Below are positions 8,491 to 16,264 of a stretch of 64,000 bases of DNA, in pieces. A program made the translations under genes and the position numbers. Numbering within the stretch: position 1 is the stretch's first letter; each line of letters begins with the position of its first letter. Origin of the DNA: Butyrivibrio proteoclasticus P6B7 (GTDB taxonomy: Bacteria > Bacillota > Clostridia > Lachnospirales > Lachnospiraceae); contig NZ_JHWL01000002.1 in NCBI RefSeq assembly GCF_000622085.1, forward strand, positions 186,001 to 250,000, written 5' to 3'. Under the pieces are notes generated by a model that was given only the letters and a program-made list of their open reading frames with translations, had not been told where the DNA came from and searched no databases.

Positions 8491-9582
8491 ATGACAGTAA
8501 ACTACCAGGAGAAGCCTTGTTACAACATTGTTTTTGACAAGAGCTTTGATGGTCTTTCTAAGGAAATCAAGGATCTTTCCTTTGAAAATAGAAAGATTGC
8601 GATTATTACAGATACCAATGTAGAGCCTTTATATGCTGACAAGGTTAAGAAAGCTCTTTTACCAGTATCTGAAAATGTATATGTATATGCTATTCCTGCA
8701 GGGGAAGAGAATAAGAATCTGGATGAGATTCACAAGATATATGCATTTCTTATTGAGAACCACTTTGACAGACACGATCTGATCGTTGCTCTGGGCGGCG
8801 GTGTTGTTGGAGATATGGCGGGCTTTACAGCTTCAACATATTTAAGAGGAATTTCTTTTGTGCAGATTCCTACAACTCTTTTAGCTCAGACGGATAGCAG
8901 TATTGGCGGTAAGACTGGCGTTGACTTTGATGGATATAAGAATATGGTTGGCGCTTTCTATATGCCAAAACTTGTATATATGAATATTTCAGTTCTTGAA
9001 ACGCTTGATGATAGACAGTTCTTTTCAGGCTTTGCAGAGGTTATGAAGCATGGCCTTATCAAGGATCAGAAGTTTTATTTATGGCTTCTTGAAAATATGT
9101 ATGAAATTTGCGAAAAGGACATGGATATTCTTCTTGAGATGGTTATGCATAGCTGCGATATCAAGAGGAAGGTTGTTGAGAAGGACCCTACAGAAAAGGG
9201 CGACAGAATGCTTCTTAATTTTGGTCATACTCTTGGACATGCCATTGAGAAGGCTAAGGACTTTAAGCTTGCCCACGGTGAGTGTGTAGCTCTTGGCTGC
9301 GTTGCGGCTGCTTACATTTCCTGGAAAAAAGAGCTGCTTACCATGGAAGAGTTCTATGAGATAAGAGATATGTTTGTTCCATTTAACCTTCCAATTTCAA
9401 TCGAAGACGTTGACGCAGAAGAGATTGTTAAGCTTACCAAGTCTGATAAAAAAGCTGATTCTGACAAGGTAAGGTTTGTGCTCCTTAAGGGCATTGGTAA
9501 GGCATTTGTATCCACAGATGTTACCGATAAGGAAATGCTGGATGCACTTAATGAGATTATTTACGTTGAAGATAATGAGTAA
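8491..9582 (+). CDS. aroB: 3-dehydroquinate synthase
   Basis: Second step of the shikimate pathway: an NAD- and metal-dependent enzyme converting DAHP to 3-dehydroquinate. Diagnostic features are the NAD-binding GGGVVGDMAGF, the TDSSIGGKTGVD segment, the metal-ligand region with MKHG, and GHTLGHAIE. ATG codons in frame at 8467, 8473, 8479 and 8491 are possible; I chose 8491 because GAGTGAGG precedes it closely and the resulting 363 residues match the family length. No other shikimate gene is present in the window. Confidence 0.93.
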   Translation: MTVNYQEKPCYNIVFDKSFDGLSKEIKDLSFENRKIAIITDTNVEPLYADKVKKALLPVSENVYVYAIPAGEENKNLDEIHKIYAFLIENHFDRHDLIVALGGGVVGDMAGFTASTYLRGISFVQIPTTLLAQTDSSIGGKTGVDFDGYKNMVGAFYMPKLVYMNISVLETLDDRQFFSGFAEVMKHGLIKDQKFYLWLLENMYEICEKDMDILLEMVMHSCDIKRKVVEKDPTEKGDRMLLNFGHTLGHAIEKAKDFKLAHGECVALGCVAAAYISWKKELLTMEEFYEIRDMFVPFNLPISIEDVDAEEIVKLTKSDKKADSDKVRFVLLKGIGKAFVSTDVTDKEMLDALNEIIYVEDNE

Positions 9583-9597
9583 GAGGGGATTTATTTA

Positions 9598-10140
9598 ATG
9601 AATAACAAGTTGTCTAAGAAAAAGAAATTCTTTTTAGTCGCAGATTTACTGATGATCATCGCTTTTGTATTTATAGATCAGCTGACCAAGTTCCTTGCAG
9701 TTAAGTATCTTGAGAATAAGCCTGAGTTCAATATTATCAAGGGCGTTTTAGAGTTTAAGTATCTGGAGAATTCAGGAGCAGCCTTTGGAATGCTTCAGAA
9801 CCAGAAAACATTCTTTGTTCTTGTGGCTGTTTTGATTCTTTTTATCATTGGCTATGTGCTTTACAGAGTTCCTGATGACAAGAAATACAATGTAATGCAT
9901 GTGCTTCTTGTTCTTATTGCAAGTGGCGCTTTTGGTAACATGATAGACAGAATCAGATATGATTATGTTGTTGATTTTATCTACTTTTCAATCATCAACT
10001 TCCCTGTATTTAACGTGGCTGATATTTACGTTACTGTTTCAACATTTCTTTTTGTTTTCCTTTTCATATTTTATTACAAGGAAAACGACTTTAACTTCTT
10101 AACCTTTAAACAGCAGAAAAAGTATAAGGAATTCAAATAA
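9598..10140 (+). CDS. lspA: Lipoprotein signal peptidase II
   Basis: Membrane aspartic protease that removes the signal peptide from prolipoproteins after diacylglyceryl transfer. About 180 residues with four predicted spans. Family motifs seen are FIDQLTK near the N-terminus, NSGAAFG, and the two catalytic Asp regions GNMIDR and FNVADIYV. It starts 15 bases after aroB behind AGAGGGG and overlaps rluD by one base (TAATG), the classic lspA-rluD pair. Its substrates here would include the lipoprotein encoded at 4678. Confidence 0.95.
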   Translation: MNNKLSKKKKFFLVADLLMIIAFVFIDQLTKFLAVKYLENKPEFNIIKGVLEFKYLENSGAAFGMLQNQKTFFVLVAVLILFIIGYVLYRVPDDKKYNVMHVLLVLIASGAFGNMIDRIRYDYVVDFIYFSIINFPVFNVADIYVTVSTFLFVFLFIFYYKENDFNFLTFKQQKKYKEFK

Positions 10141-11072
10141 TGGATCAAAAGAGCGATACTTTTGAATTTGTTGTTACAGATGAATATGAGGGATACAGAA
10201 TCGATAAGCTTATAAGTGAGCTTGTGGAGTCTGTTTCCAGGACCTATATTAAAAAGCTTATTGATGACAAGAAGGTTCTTTGCAATGGAAAGCCTGTAAA
10301 GGCAAGCTTTTCTCTATCTGAGAACGATGTGATTCAGGTTGAGATTCCGCCTGTGGAGGTTCCGGAGATTGTTCCTCAGGATATTCCATTGGACATTCTA
10401 TACGAGGACGACGACGTGATTGTCGTTAATAAGCCTAAGGACATGGTGGTTCATCCTGCTGCGGGCCATTACAAGGATACACTTGTAAATGCCATCATGT
10501 TTCATTGCAAGGACAACCTTTCAGGTATAAACGGGGTTATGAGACCAGGAATTGTTCATAGAATTGATAAGGACACCACTGGTTCTGTTATTATCTGCAA
10601 GAACGACTTTGCTCACAACAGCATAGCTGATCAGTTAAAAGAGCATTCTATTAACAGGGTATATCATGCAATCTGCTACGGAATAATCGATGAGGACGAA
10701 GGTTTTGTAGATGCTCCTATTGGCCGTAGTCAGAATGATCGTAAGAAGATGGCCGTAGTTAAGAGCGGCGGTAAAGAGGCATATACCCATTATCGCGTTT
10801 TAAAGCGCTTTCCTGAGGATAAATTTACATATATAGAGTGCAAGCTTAAAACTGGCAGAACTCATCAGATTCGCGTCCATATGGCTCATATCGGGCATCC
10901 TCTTTTAGGGGATGAGGTATACGCTCAGGGACGAAGCAGTAAGTTCAAACTTCAGGGACAGTGTCTCCACGCCAAGACTCTTGGATTTGTTCATCCAAGA
11001 ACCAACGAGTATATCGAGACGGATGCCCCTTTACCACAATACTTTTCCCATTTGTTGGATGTTCTCAAATAG
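10140..11072 (+). CDS. rluD: 23S rRNA pseudouridine synthase, RluD type
   Basis: Modifies 23S rRNA uridines (1911/1915/1917 in the E. coli RluD model). The N-terminal S4 RNA-binding domain covers about residues 12-75 (YRIDKLISELV...SRTYIKKLI). The catalytic domain contains HRIDKDTTG with the nucleophilic Asp, followed by LKTGRTHQIRVH. Length 310 is usual for the family. The exact target is inferred from the lspA neighbour and family type, not proven. Confidence 0.9.
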   Translation: MDQKSDTFEFVVTDEYEGYRIDKLISELVESVSRTYIKKLIDDKKVLCNGKPVKASFSLSENDVIQVEIPPVEVPEIVPQDIPLDILYEDDDVIVVNKPKDMVVHPAAGHYKDTLVNAIMFHCKDNLSGINGVMRPGIVHRIDKDTTGSVIICKNDFAHNSIADQLKEHSINRVYHAICYGIIDEDEGFVDAPIGRSQNDRKKMAVVKSGGKEAYTHYRVLKRFPEDKFTYIECKLKTGRTHQIRVHMAHIGHPLLGDEVYAQGRSSKFKLQGQCLHAKTLGFVHPRTNEYIETDAPLPQYFSHLLDVLK

Positions 11073-11080
11073 GGTATAAT
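11052..11080 (+). promoter_or_regulatory. Promoter for the cytidylate-kinase-like gene
   Basis: TTGTTG at 11052-11057 and TATAAT at 11075-11080 with a 17-base spacer. The -35 lies inside the end of rluD. Confidence 0.6.
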
Positions 11081-11121
11081 AAAGCTATCAACATAATATT
11101 TTTTGCAAAAGGGGTGAGCCT

Positions 11122-11754
11122 ATGAATACTATTATTACTATAGGACGTCAATTTGGTTCAGGCGGTAGAGAAATTGGTGAAGAGGTAGCTAAGTACTTTG
11201 GAATTAAATGCTATGACAAAGAGCTTCTTAGCAGAGCTGCTAAGGAAAGTGGTTTTTGTGAGGAGATGATCAAGAATCACGACGAAAGACCTACCAATTC
11301 ATTCTTATATAATCTTGTCATGGATACATATTCCTTTGGCTATAATTCTTCAAGCTTTGTAGATATGCCTATAAGCCACAAGGTTTTTCTTGCACAGTTC
11401 GATACAATCAAGAAGATTGCAGAAGAGGGCCCATGCGTAATTGTTGGTAGATGCGCAGATTATGCCTTATCAGAATTTCCTAATGTTCTTAATATCTTTA
11501 TCCATGCTAATGAAGAGTTTAAGATCGCCAGGATTAAAGAGCGTTTTGATGATATCAAGACCGATGATAAAGCAAGAGAGATGATGAACAAGAAGGATAA
11601 ACAGAGACAGAGCTATTACAACTACTATTCTTCCAAGAAGTGGGGCAGAAGTGACAGCTATGATCTTTCAATAAATTCATCAATACTGGGAATTGAAGGA
11701 ACAGTTAAATTCATCATTCAGTACATTGAAGATTTTGAGGCATTAAACAAATAA
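11122..11754 (+). CDS. Cytidylate kinase-like protein
   Basis: About 210 residues of the cytidylate-kinase-like P-loop family (Cytidylate_kin2 type). The N-terminus has ITIGRQFGSGGREIG, in which the glycine-rich loop is modified from a classical Walker A. GPCVIVGRCADYAL and a C-terminal YNYYSSKKWGRSDSYDLSINS segment are typical of the family. Family members are often near transport or antibiotic genes; the substrate is not established. This gene stands alone between a promoter and a strong terminator. Confidence 0.8.
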   Translation: MNTIITIGRQFGSGGREIGEEVAKYFGIKCYDKELLSRAAKESGFCEEMIKNHDERPTNSFLYNLVMDTYSFGYNSSSFVDMPISHKVFLAQFDTIKKIAEEGPCVIVGRCADYALSEFPNVLNIFIHANEEFKIARIKERFDDIKTDDKAREMMNKKDKQRQSYYNYYSSKKWGRSDSYDLSINSSILGIEGTVKFIIQYIEDFEALNK

Positions 11755-11774
11755 TTTTTTATTTCAGAAATATA

Positions 11775-11814
11775 TTTCCCACCTGTAACTTTGTTGTTAT
11801 AGGTGGGAAATTTT
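11775..11814 (+). terminator. Strong intrinsic terminator
   Basis: 15-bp stem TTTCCCACCTGTAAC/GTTATAGGTGGGAAA (one G-T pair) with a 6-base loop, followed by TTTT. It ends the cytidylate-kinase-like unit. Confidence 0.9.
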
Positions 11815-11914
11815 AGTTTATTTTAATAATATTTTCTAAAGCCTCTGATATAATGAGGCTATCTTAGAATGATTTTTTTGCATAAAGGTATCTGTTTAAT
11901 ATTTGTTACTTATT

Positions 11915-11932
11915 AGCGGAATGGATTCCGCT
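11915..11932 (+). other. Short inverted repeat in the leader of the next gene
   Basis: AGCGGAA/TTCCGCT with a 4-base loop, 11 bases before the AAGGAGG ribosome site at 11943-11949. No T-run follows, so it is more likely a leader hairpin or operator than a terminator. A TATAAT lies upstream at 11849-11854, but no good -35 matches it. Confidence 0.4.
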
Positions 11933-11957
11933 TGTGGTTTTCAAGGAGGAAAAGCTT

Positions 11958-12539
11958 ATGGCAGGTAACGTAAACGGAACTTTTAACCAGCCATACAGAG
12001 TATCAAATGATATTCCTAAAGGCAAGGTTCAGGGCGCAAAACCCAAAGCTCCTTCAAAAGCTGACAATACAAAAGCTTCTACAGTAGCTTCCAAATTTGG
12101 AGAAAGTGCATCCTTGGAGTTGTCTCCAGAAGTAGAAATGTACGGAAAAGTTGTGGACCTTCTCCAAAGAAAGTATGAAAATGCCGATGTATTTGTGGCT
12201 TCAAAGGGTGATGATCTATCGCAGATAGGCGGAGATCTGGAATATAGCATTATTTTATCTGAAAATGAAATGAAACTCCTTGCATCAGATGATCCATCTG
12301 ATAAGGAGGCAAAAGATAAACTTCTTAAGCAGATTGATGATGCTATGACTTCAATTGATAAGATGAGTCAGCAGATAGGCGAAAACACTGACGAAAAGGA
12401 CGAAATTTCTAATTTTGGAATCAGTGTCGATAAGAATGGCAAGATGAATTTCTTTGCTGACATTAATGGTAATTCCTATAAAGGGAATACTTTGGAAGAT
12501 ATAGTTAGTTCTTTGTTAAAAGATAAATCAAATTCATAA
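11958..12539 (+). CDS. Conserved-looking hypothetical protein
   Basis: About 193 residues, soluble, with no signal peptide or membrane segment. The N-terminal 55 residues are rich in Lys, Pro, Ala and Ser and probably disordered. The rest is acidic with heptad-like helices (for example KLLKQIDDAMTSIDKMSQQI). The last part, NFGISVDKNGKMNFFADINGNSYKGNTLEDIV, looks like a small beta-rich unit. The ATG at 11958 has a strong AAGGAGG 8 bases upstream, while the frame's earlier in-frame codons have none. It is monocistronic, ending at a strong terminator. I do not recognise the family. Confidence 0.7.
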   Translation: MAGNVNGTFNQPYRVSNDIPKGKVQGAKPKAPSKADNTKASTVASKFGESASLELSPEVEMYGKVVDLLQRKYENADVFVASKGDDLSQIGGDLEYSIILSENEMKLLASDDPSDKEAKDKLLKQIDDAMTSIDKMSQQIGENTDEKDEISNFGISVDKNGKMNFFADINGNSYKGNTLEDIVSSLLKDKSNS

Positions 12540-12563
12540 AGAAGTATGAATATGCGTAAAAAG

Positions 12564-12601
12564 CAGATAGGAACAGAGTTTCTATGTTCCTATCTGTTTT
12601 T
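12564..12601 (+). terminator. Strong intrinsic terminator
   Basis: Perfect 12-bp stem CAGATAGGAACA/TGTTCCTATCTG with a 9-base loop, followed by TTTTT. Confidence 0.92.
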
Positions 12602-12696
12602 GTGTTTATTTTTAAATGAATTTTAGAACTAGAAAAAAACTTAATAATGTGGTATAAATACTTGTAATGTTGTAATTATTAAGGAGAGAGAAGTGT

Positions 12697-13683
12697 ATGA
12701 ACGACCAGAATAACATGAATAACGGATTTGGGGGACCAGGACCTCAGCAGCAGGGCCCATTCAACAACATGAATGGCAATATGCAGGGTAATGGTATGCC
12801 TAATAACGGACCTGCTTTTAATCAGCAGAATCAGGGGTATGGAATGCCACCTATGGGCAATCCTAATCAGCAGTTTAACAGAAACAATAATATGTATAAT
12901 AACGGTGGATTTGGCGGCGGAATGCCTCCTATGCAGCCACCTAAAAAGAAAAAGCACCTTGGACTTATCATTGTTCCAGTTGTATTGCTTCTTCTTATCG
13001 GAATTGGTGTGGGTGTATTCATGCATCTTCTTAAATCCGGATATTTATATGAGCATGGACAGCTCGTTAAGATCTACAATGTAACTGGTAAGTGCTTACA
13101 GCATCATTTCACAGAAGCTGACTGTACACATCCAGAGACTTGTGAGATTTGTGGACTTGAGCAGGGTGATCCTCTTGGACATGATTGGGTAGATGCTACA
13201 TGTACTGAGGCTAAGTATTGCGACAGATGTGGAGAAGTAGAGGGAGAGCCTCTTGGCCACACTTGTATTCAGGGTTATTGTGAGAGATGTGATGAGTATC
13301 AGGATGAACTCGAGGATGAGATTTACGATATTATCGCAGCTGTAGCTCTTGGTGATACATATTTTGATTATTACTTAACACACCTTTCATATTATGATCT
13401 TCAGTATGATAAGGGCTGGTACGAGGGAACTCGTGATATGTCATATTTCGAGACAGCTTATGATAGCTATGAGTATGCTATTGAGACATGTGGCGACTAC
13501 GAGGAATTTGCTGATATCAAGGAAGCTCTTCAGAATCTTATTGATACAATGCCTATGGATAAGCCTAAGTACAATGTAGATTCTTGCCAGAAGTACTGCG
13601 ATGACCTTAACGATGCAATTGATCTTCGTGATCCTGTAACAGAAGCTTGTTCAGATCTTGCAGACCTTCTTGAGGATGACTAA
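12697..13683 (+). CDS. Membrane protein with low-complexity N-terminus and Cys-pair repeats
   Basis: About 328 residues in three parts. Residues 1-85 are low-complexity Asn/Gln/Gly/Met/Pro ending in a KKKK stop-transfer-like patch. One membrane segment follows at about 87-110. The exposed part has three successive Cys-pair units (TCEICG, YCDRCG, YCERC) spaced by GxPLGH motifs, resembling the zinc-ribbon-like repeats of Firmicute surface proteins. The C-terminal half is acidic and helical, rich in Asp, Glu and Tyr. Topology is probably N-in with the Cys repeats outside. Function unknown; it is monocistronic with its own terminator. Confidence 0.75.
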   Translation: MNDQNNMNNGFGGPGPQQQGPFNNMNGNMQGNGMPNNGPAFNQQNQGYGMPPMGNPNQQFNRNNNMYNNGGFGGGMPPMQPPKKKKHLGLIIVPVVLLLLIGIGVGVFMHLLKSGYLYEHGQLVKIYNVTGKCLQHHFTEADCTHPETCEICGLEQGDPLGHDWVDATCTEAKYCDRCGEVEGEPLGHTCIQGYCERCDEYQDELEDEIYDIIAAVALGDTYFDYYLTHLSYYDLQYDKGWYEGTRDMSYFETAYDSYEYAIETCGDYEEFADIKEALQNLIDTMPMDKPKYNVDSCQKYCDDLNDAIDLRDPVTEACSDLADLLEDD

Positions 13684-13706
13684 TAACGTCGAATAACTAA
13701 GAATAA

Positions 13707-13743
13707 ATACCAGGTAAGCAAATAGTCTTACCTGGTATTTTTA
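13707..13743 (+). terminator. Strong intrinsic terminator
   Basis: Perfect 12-bp stem ATACCAGGTAAG/CTTACCTGGTAT with an 8-base loop and TTTT after it. Confidence 0.9.
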
Positions 13744-13862
13744 TGTATTGGTGAACTTATATAATATGTGCCTAATTTGAAGGATTTTATCTAGATTGAT
13801 TGATTTTACGGTATCAAACTGCGTAAAACTAGAATTTTGCGAAAAAGAATATCTCGATATAT

Positions 13863-13908
13863 AAGCCTCTGCTCCGCCAGTATTTGATAAAAACGGATGC
13901 AAAGGCTT
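13863..13908 (-). terminator. Hairpin at the end of the 13907-14242 gene
   Basis: Arms AAGCCTCTGCTCCG (13863-13876) and CGGATGCAAAGGCTT (13894-13908) pair with one mismatch and one bulge. The stem overlaps the stop codon of the minus-strand gene. The T-run on that strand is poor, so terminator function is uncertain. The 120 bases to the left hold a smaller inverted repeat (TTTTACG/CGTAAAA, 13804-13828) and no gene I can support. Confidence 0.5.
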
Positions 13909-14242
13909 AAATTTCGGTGTTTTTTATGGCTTCATTTACTTTATTCGCCATACTATCTGATAACTGAACATGTAACATATCTATGACTCTGTTATCAATT
14001 GAATAACCAAGTCTTGATGCATGCTCATAGAAATTATTGTCCTGCTTATTTTGGTAGCTTTTTGCCATGTTTTCACTTAGCATTTTGGTTGCTACCAGTG
14101 AATCATAGGCTTCTTCAAATTGCTGGCCAAATTTCTTCTTTTCTTCATCACTAAGAACATTTACAGGATTATTGCCAACTGTATTTTGATCCAGATACTT
14201 GCTTGTTATACTGTTGGCTGCCATTAAGAATCCAAAATCCAT
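13907..14242 (-). CDS. Hypothetical small helical protein
   Basis: About 111 residues, soluble and mostly helical, with no membrane segment or known motif. The ATG at 14242 (MDFGFLMAAN) follows AGGAGAG by 6 bases and is preferred to an upstream start at 14269 lacking a ribosome site. It is flanked by hairpins on both sides and convergent with the gene at 12697. I do not recognise it. Confidence 0.6.
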   Translation of the reverse strand: MDFGFLMAANSITSKYLDQNTVGNNPVNVLSDEEKKKFGQQFEEAYDSLVATKMLSENMAKSYQNKQDNNFYEHASRLGYSIDNRVIDMLHVQLSDSMANKVNEAIKNTEI

Positions 14243-14341
14243 AGTATTCTCTCCTATATTTTTTCTCAAATACTATATCGGACATAAAATCTGATTCATA
14301 ACCATGGATTTGAAAATTTAGAAATTTGATATAAATAGAAC

Positions 14342-14379
14342 AAACGTTCATAACTTCAATTAAGAAATTATGAACGTTT
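14342..14379 (-). terminator. Terminator-like hairpin after the zinc-ribbon membrane protein gene
   Basis: 16-bp stem with one mismatch (AAACGTTCATAACTTC/GAAATTATGAACGTTT) and a 6-base loop. On the minus strand it is followed by a broken T-rich run (GTTCTATTTAT). Confidence 0.65.
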
Positions 14380-14398
14380 ATTGTAGATTCTTGTTTGA

Positions 14399-15037
14399 TT
14401 ATATTACTAGCTTAGCTCCGCAATGGCTACATAATCCATTGTTGTATGGAACAACGCTATCACAGTATTTACATTTAACATGTGATCTGATCTCTGCTAT
14501 CTGTTCATCTAATTCTTCCTGTTGTTCTCTATACCAGTTAAACTCTCTTAGCTTCTCTGCGTTTAAGACCTTTTCTCTGTGTTCTTTAATCATATTCTGG
14601 ATAAGCAATACTTTTGTTGGTATATTTGCTCCTATAATAATGACCAAAAAGAAAATAATAAGGTTATATAACGAATTCAGAGAACCATTCTCTACCTTGG
14701 AATAATTGACAAGGCTAAGAGATGTAGTGCAGGTAATATATAGAACCATATGAAAACCTGATGCTACTAAATATCCTATATTGTTTTTGAAAATGCAGAT
14801 TTTCATTATGATTGGAATGACTAAGGTTATTACTGTTCCAATAAGAACAATCAAGAACATCATGCCAATGCTATATGTTGCCAGATAACTTTGACGTGTA
14901 GTCTCTGCCAGATCTTCCATTAAGCTTGGGACGATAAGAAGGACCGGCAATAAAATAACTAAGCAGAAAGCAAATAATACAGGTACAATAAGATTGATCA
15001 CAAATTCTAATGCAGATAAGTTCTTAATGAGTTTCAT
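14399..15037 (-). CDS. Membrane protein with C-terminal zinc ribbon
   Basis: About 212 residues. Four hydrophobic segments lie at about residues 11-36, 53-78, 85-110 and 122-142. A charged helical linker and a C-terminal zinc ribbon follow (CKYC and CSHCG separated by 11 residues). The ribbon would be cytoplasmic if both termini are inside. It ends 17 bases short of the carboxypeptidase gene upstream and is probably co-transcribed with it. Function unknown. Confidence 0.75.
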   Translation of the reverse strand: MKLIKNLSALEFVINLIVPVLFAFCLVILLPVLLIVPSLMEDLAETTRQSYLATYSIGMMFLIVLIGTVITLVIPIIMKICIFKNNIGYLVASGFHMVLYITCTTSLSLVNYSKVENGSLNSLYNLIIFFLVIIIGANIPTKVLLIQNMIKEHREKVLNAEKLREFNWYREQQEELDEQIAEIRSHVKCKYCDSVVPYNNGLCSHCGAKLVI

Positions 15038-15052
15038 TTCTAAGATAAATCC

Positions 15053-16177
15053 TTACGTTGTATATTCTTGATAAATTGCTATATGATCCTTAATACATCT
15101 CCACGGAGACATGGCATCGCATGTAACGCAAATATAATGGCCTCCCCGGCTTGAAACCATATAACTGGCACTGCAACACCCTGATTGGTTTACAAAGCCT
15201 GTTTTGGCCCCTAGAACCTCTCCATTGGTGTCATAGTCTTCTATCCTTCTCAAAAAGAGATTTGATATGTTGATTCCCTCTGGATGCTCAATGGTTGCTG
15301 ATGTGGTGTATTTCCTTACACTTAAGACCTCATGGCATAGTTCATTCTCTTCTGCAGCCTTTAGGATCATAGCCATATCTAACAGAGTGCAATAGTGATC
15401 GGTATCATACATACCAACACAGTTTGTAAAATGAGCAGTATCTGAAAGACCAAGCTCCTTAAGTTTATCATTCATCAGTGCAACAAATTCTTCCTGGCTG
15501 CCAGCAGTATATTCTGCCAATAACATTGCAGCATCTGCGCCTGATGGAAGTATTGTTCCGTATAACAGATCCTTGACTATAACCTGCTCTCCCACTTCAA
15601 AACCAACAGCACTGCAGTCATTTTTGAAGACATAATCACCAATTTCCTGGGTCATGGTCACCTTATCATCTAAGGCATCCTCTCCTTCTAAATGCTCAAC
15701 CGCTACAAGGAGTGTGAGAATCTTGGTCATAGATGCTGGATTTATCTTGAGATTGCCATCCTTAGATGCCACAACAGTACCGTCATCTATGTTGACTAAA
15801 ACAGCATAGGAACTGAATACATCCTCATTGTAGATATAAGGAGTATTAGTGGAAACACTGACATTATAGCCATTAAAAAATCCGGCGGCTTCAGGAGACT
15901 GCGCCAGATAGGGATTCTCCACAGGCAATTCAACATCCTTAATGATGGTATCTATTACTGTCATCTCGGTAGTAGACTCATTTGAATTGTCATTTACACC
16001 CTTATTTGGCCTATGAGTAAGCTTGTATACTCCGAATATGATCAGAGACAATACAGCTATAAATGCCAGAATTAAAAGTGAAATATGGATGATTATTTCT
16101 TTTTTTCTTTTTGCTCTATATTCTGAAGCGGAAAGACGTCTGCCATCCCGCTTTCTATAATTTGATTTAATGCCCAA
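15053..16177 (-). CDS. Membrane-anchored D-alanyl-D-alanine carboxypeptidase-like protein
   Basis: Second S11-type penicillin-binding protein of the window, about 374 residues. A basic cytoplasmic N-terminus precedes one membrane anchor (about residues 28-50), so it is a type II membrane protein rather than a lipoprotein. The catalytic SMTK is present, and GAKTGF supplies the KTG box. The middle motif reads SGADAA, with Ala where S11 enzymes usually have Asn (SGN or SAN). The start codon is a TTG behind GGGCGGG. The VanY-like family is an unlikely alternative because the S11 motifs are clear. The Asn to Ala change may alter activity. Confidence 0.85.
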   Translation of the reverse strand: MGIKSNYRKRDGRRLSASEYRAKRKKEIIIHISLLILAFIAVLSLIIFGVYKLTHRPNKGVNDNSNESTTEMTVIDTIIKDVELPVENPYLAQSPEAAGFFNGYNVSVSTNTPYIYNEDVFSSYAVLVNIDDGTVVASKDGNLKINPASMTKILTLLVAVEHLEGEDALDDKVTMTQEIGDYVFKNDCSAVGFEVGEQVIVKDLLYGTILPSGADAAMLLAEYTAGSQEEFVALMNDKLKELGLSDTAHFTNCVGMYDTDHYCTLLDMAMILKAAEENELCHEVLSVRKYTTSATIEHPEGINISNLFLRRIEDYDTNGEVLGAKTGFVNQSGCCSASYMVSSRGGHYICVTCDAMSPWRCIKDHIAIYQEYTT

Positions 16178-16200
16178 AATAAATACCCGCCCAACAGAAA

Positions 16201-16256
16201 ATTCCTCTCAATCTTAACACTAATTGGCCAAAAAAACCAGTGAAAATGAGAGGAAT
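16201..16256 (-). terminator. Inverted repeat, probable terminator of the DHH gene
   Basis: Arms ATTCCTCTCA (16201-16210) and TGAGAGGAAT (16247-16256) are perfect and separated by 36 bases. On the minus strand the closing arm runs into TTTTC. The long loop makes it weaker than the other terminators here. Confidence 0.5.
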
Positions 16257-16264
16257 CGTCATGT

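Noticed and set aside
11820-11957. Promoter at TATAAT 11849-11854
   Set aside because: No acceptable -35 at 15-19 bases, so I did not list it as a promoter.
12697-12950. Asn/Gln/Gly-rich N-terminus as a prion-like domain
   Set aside because: Such tracts are frequent before membrane anchors in Firmicute surface proteins, and no further evidence supports aggregation.
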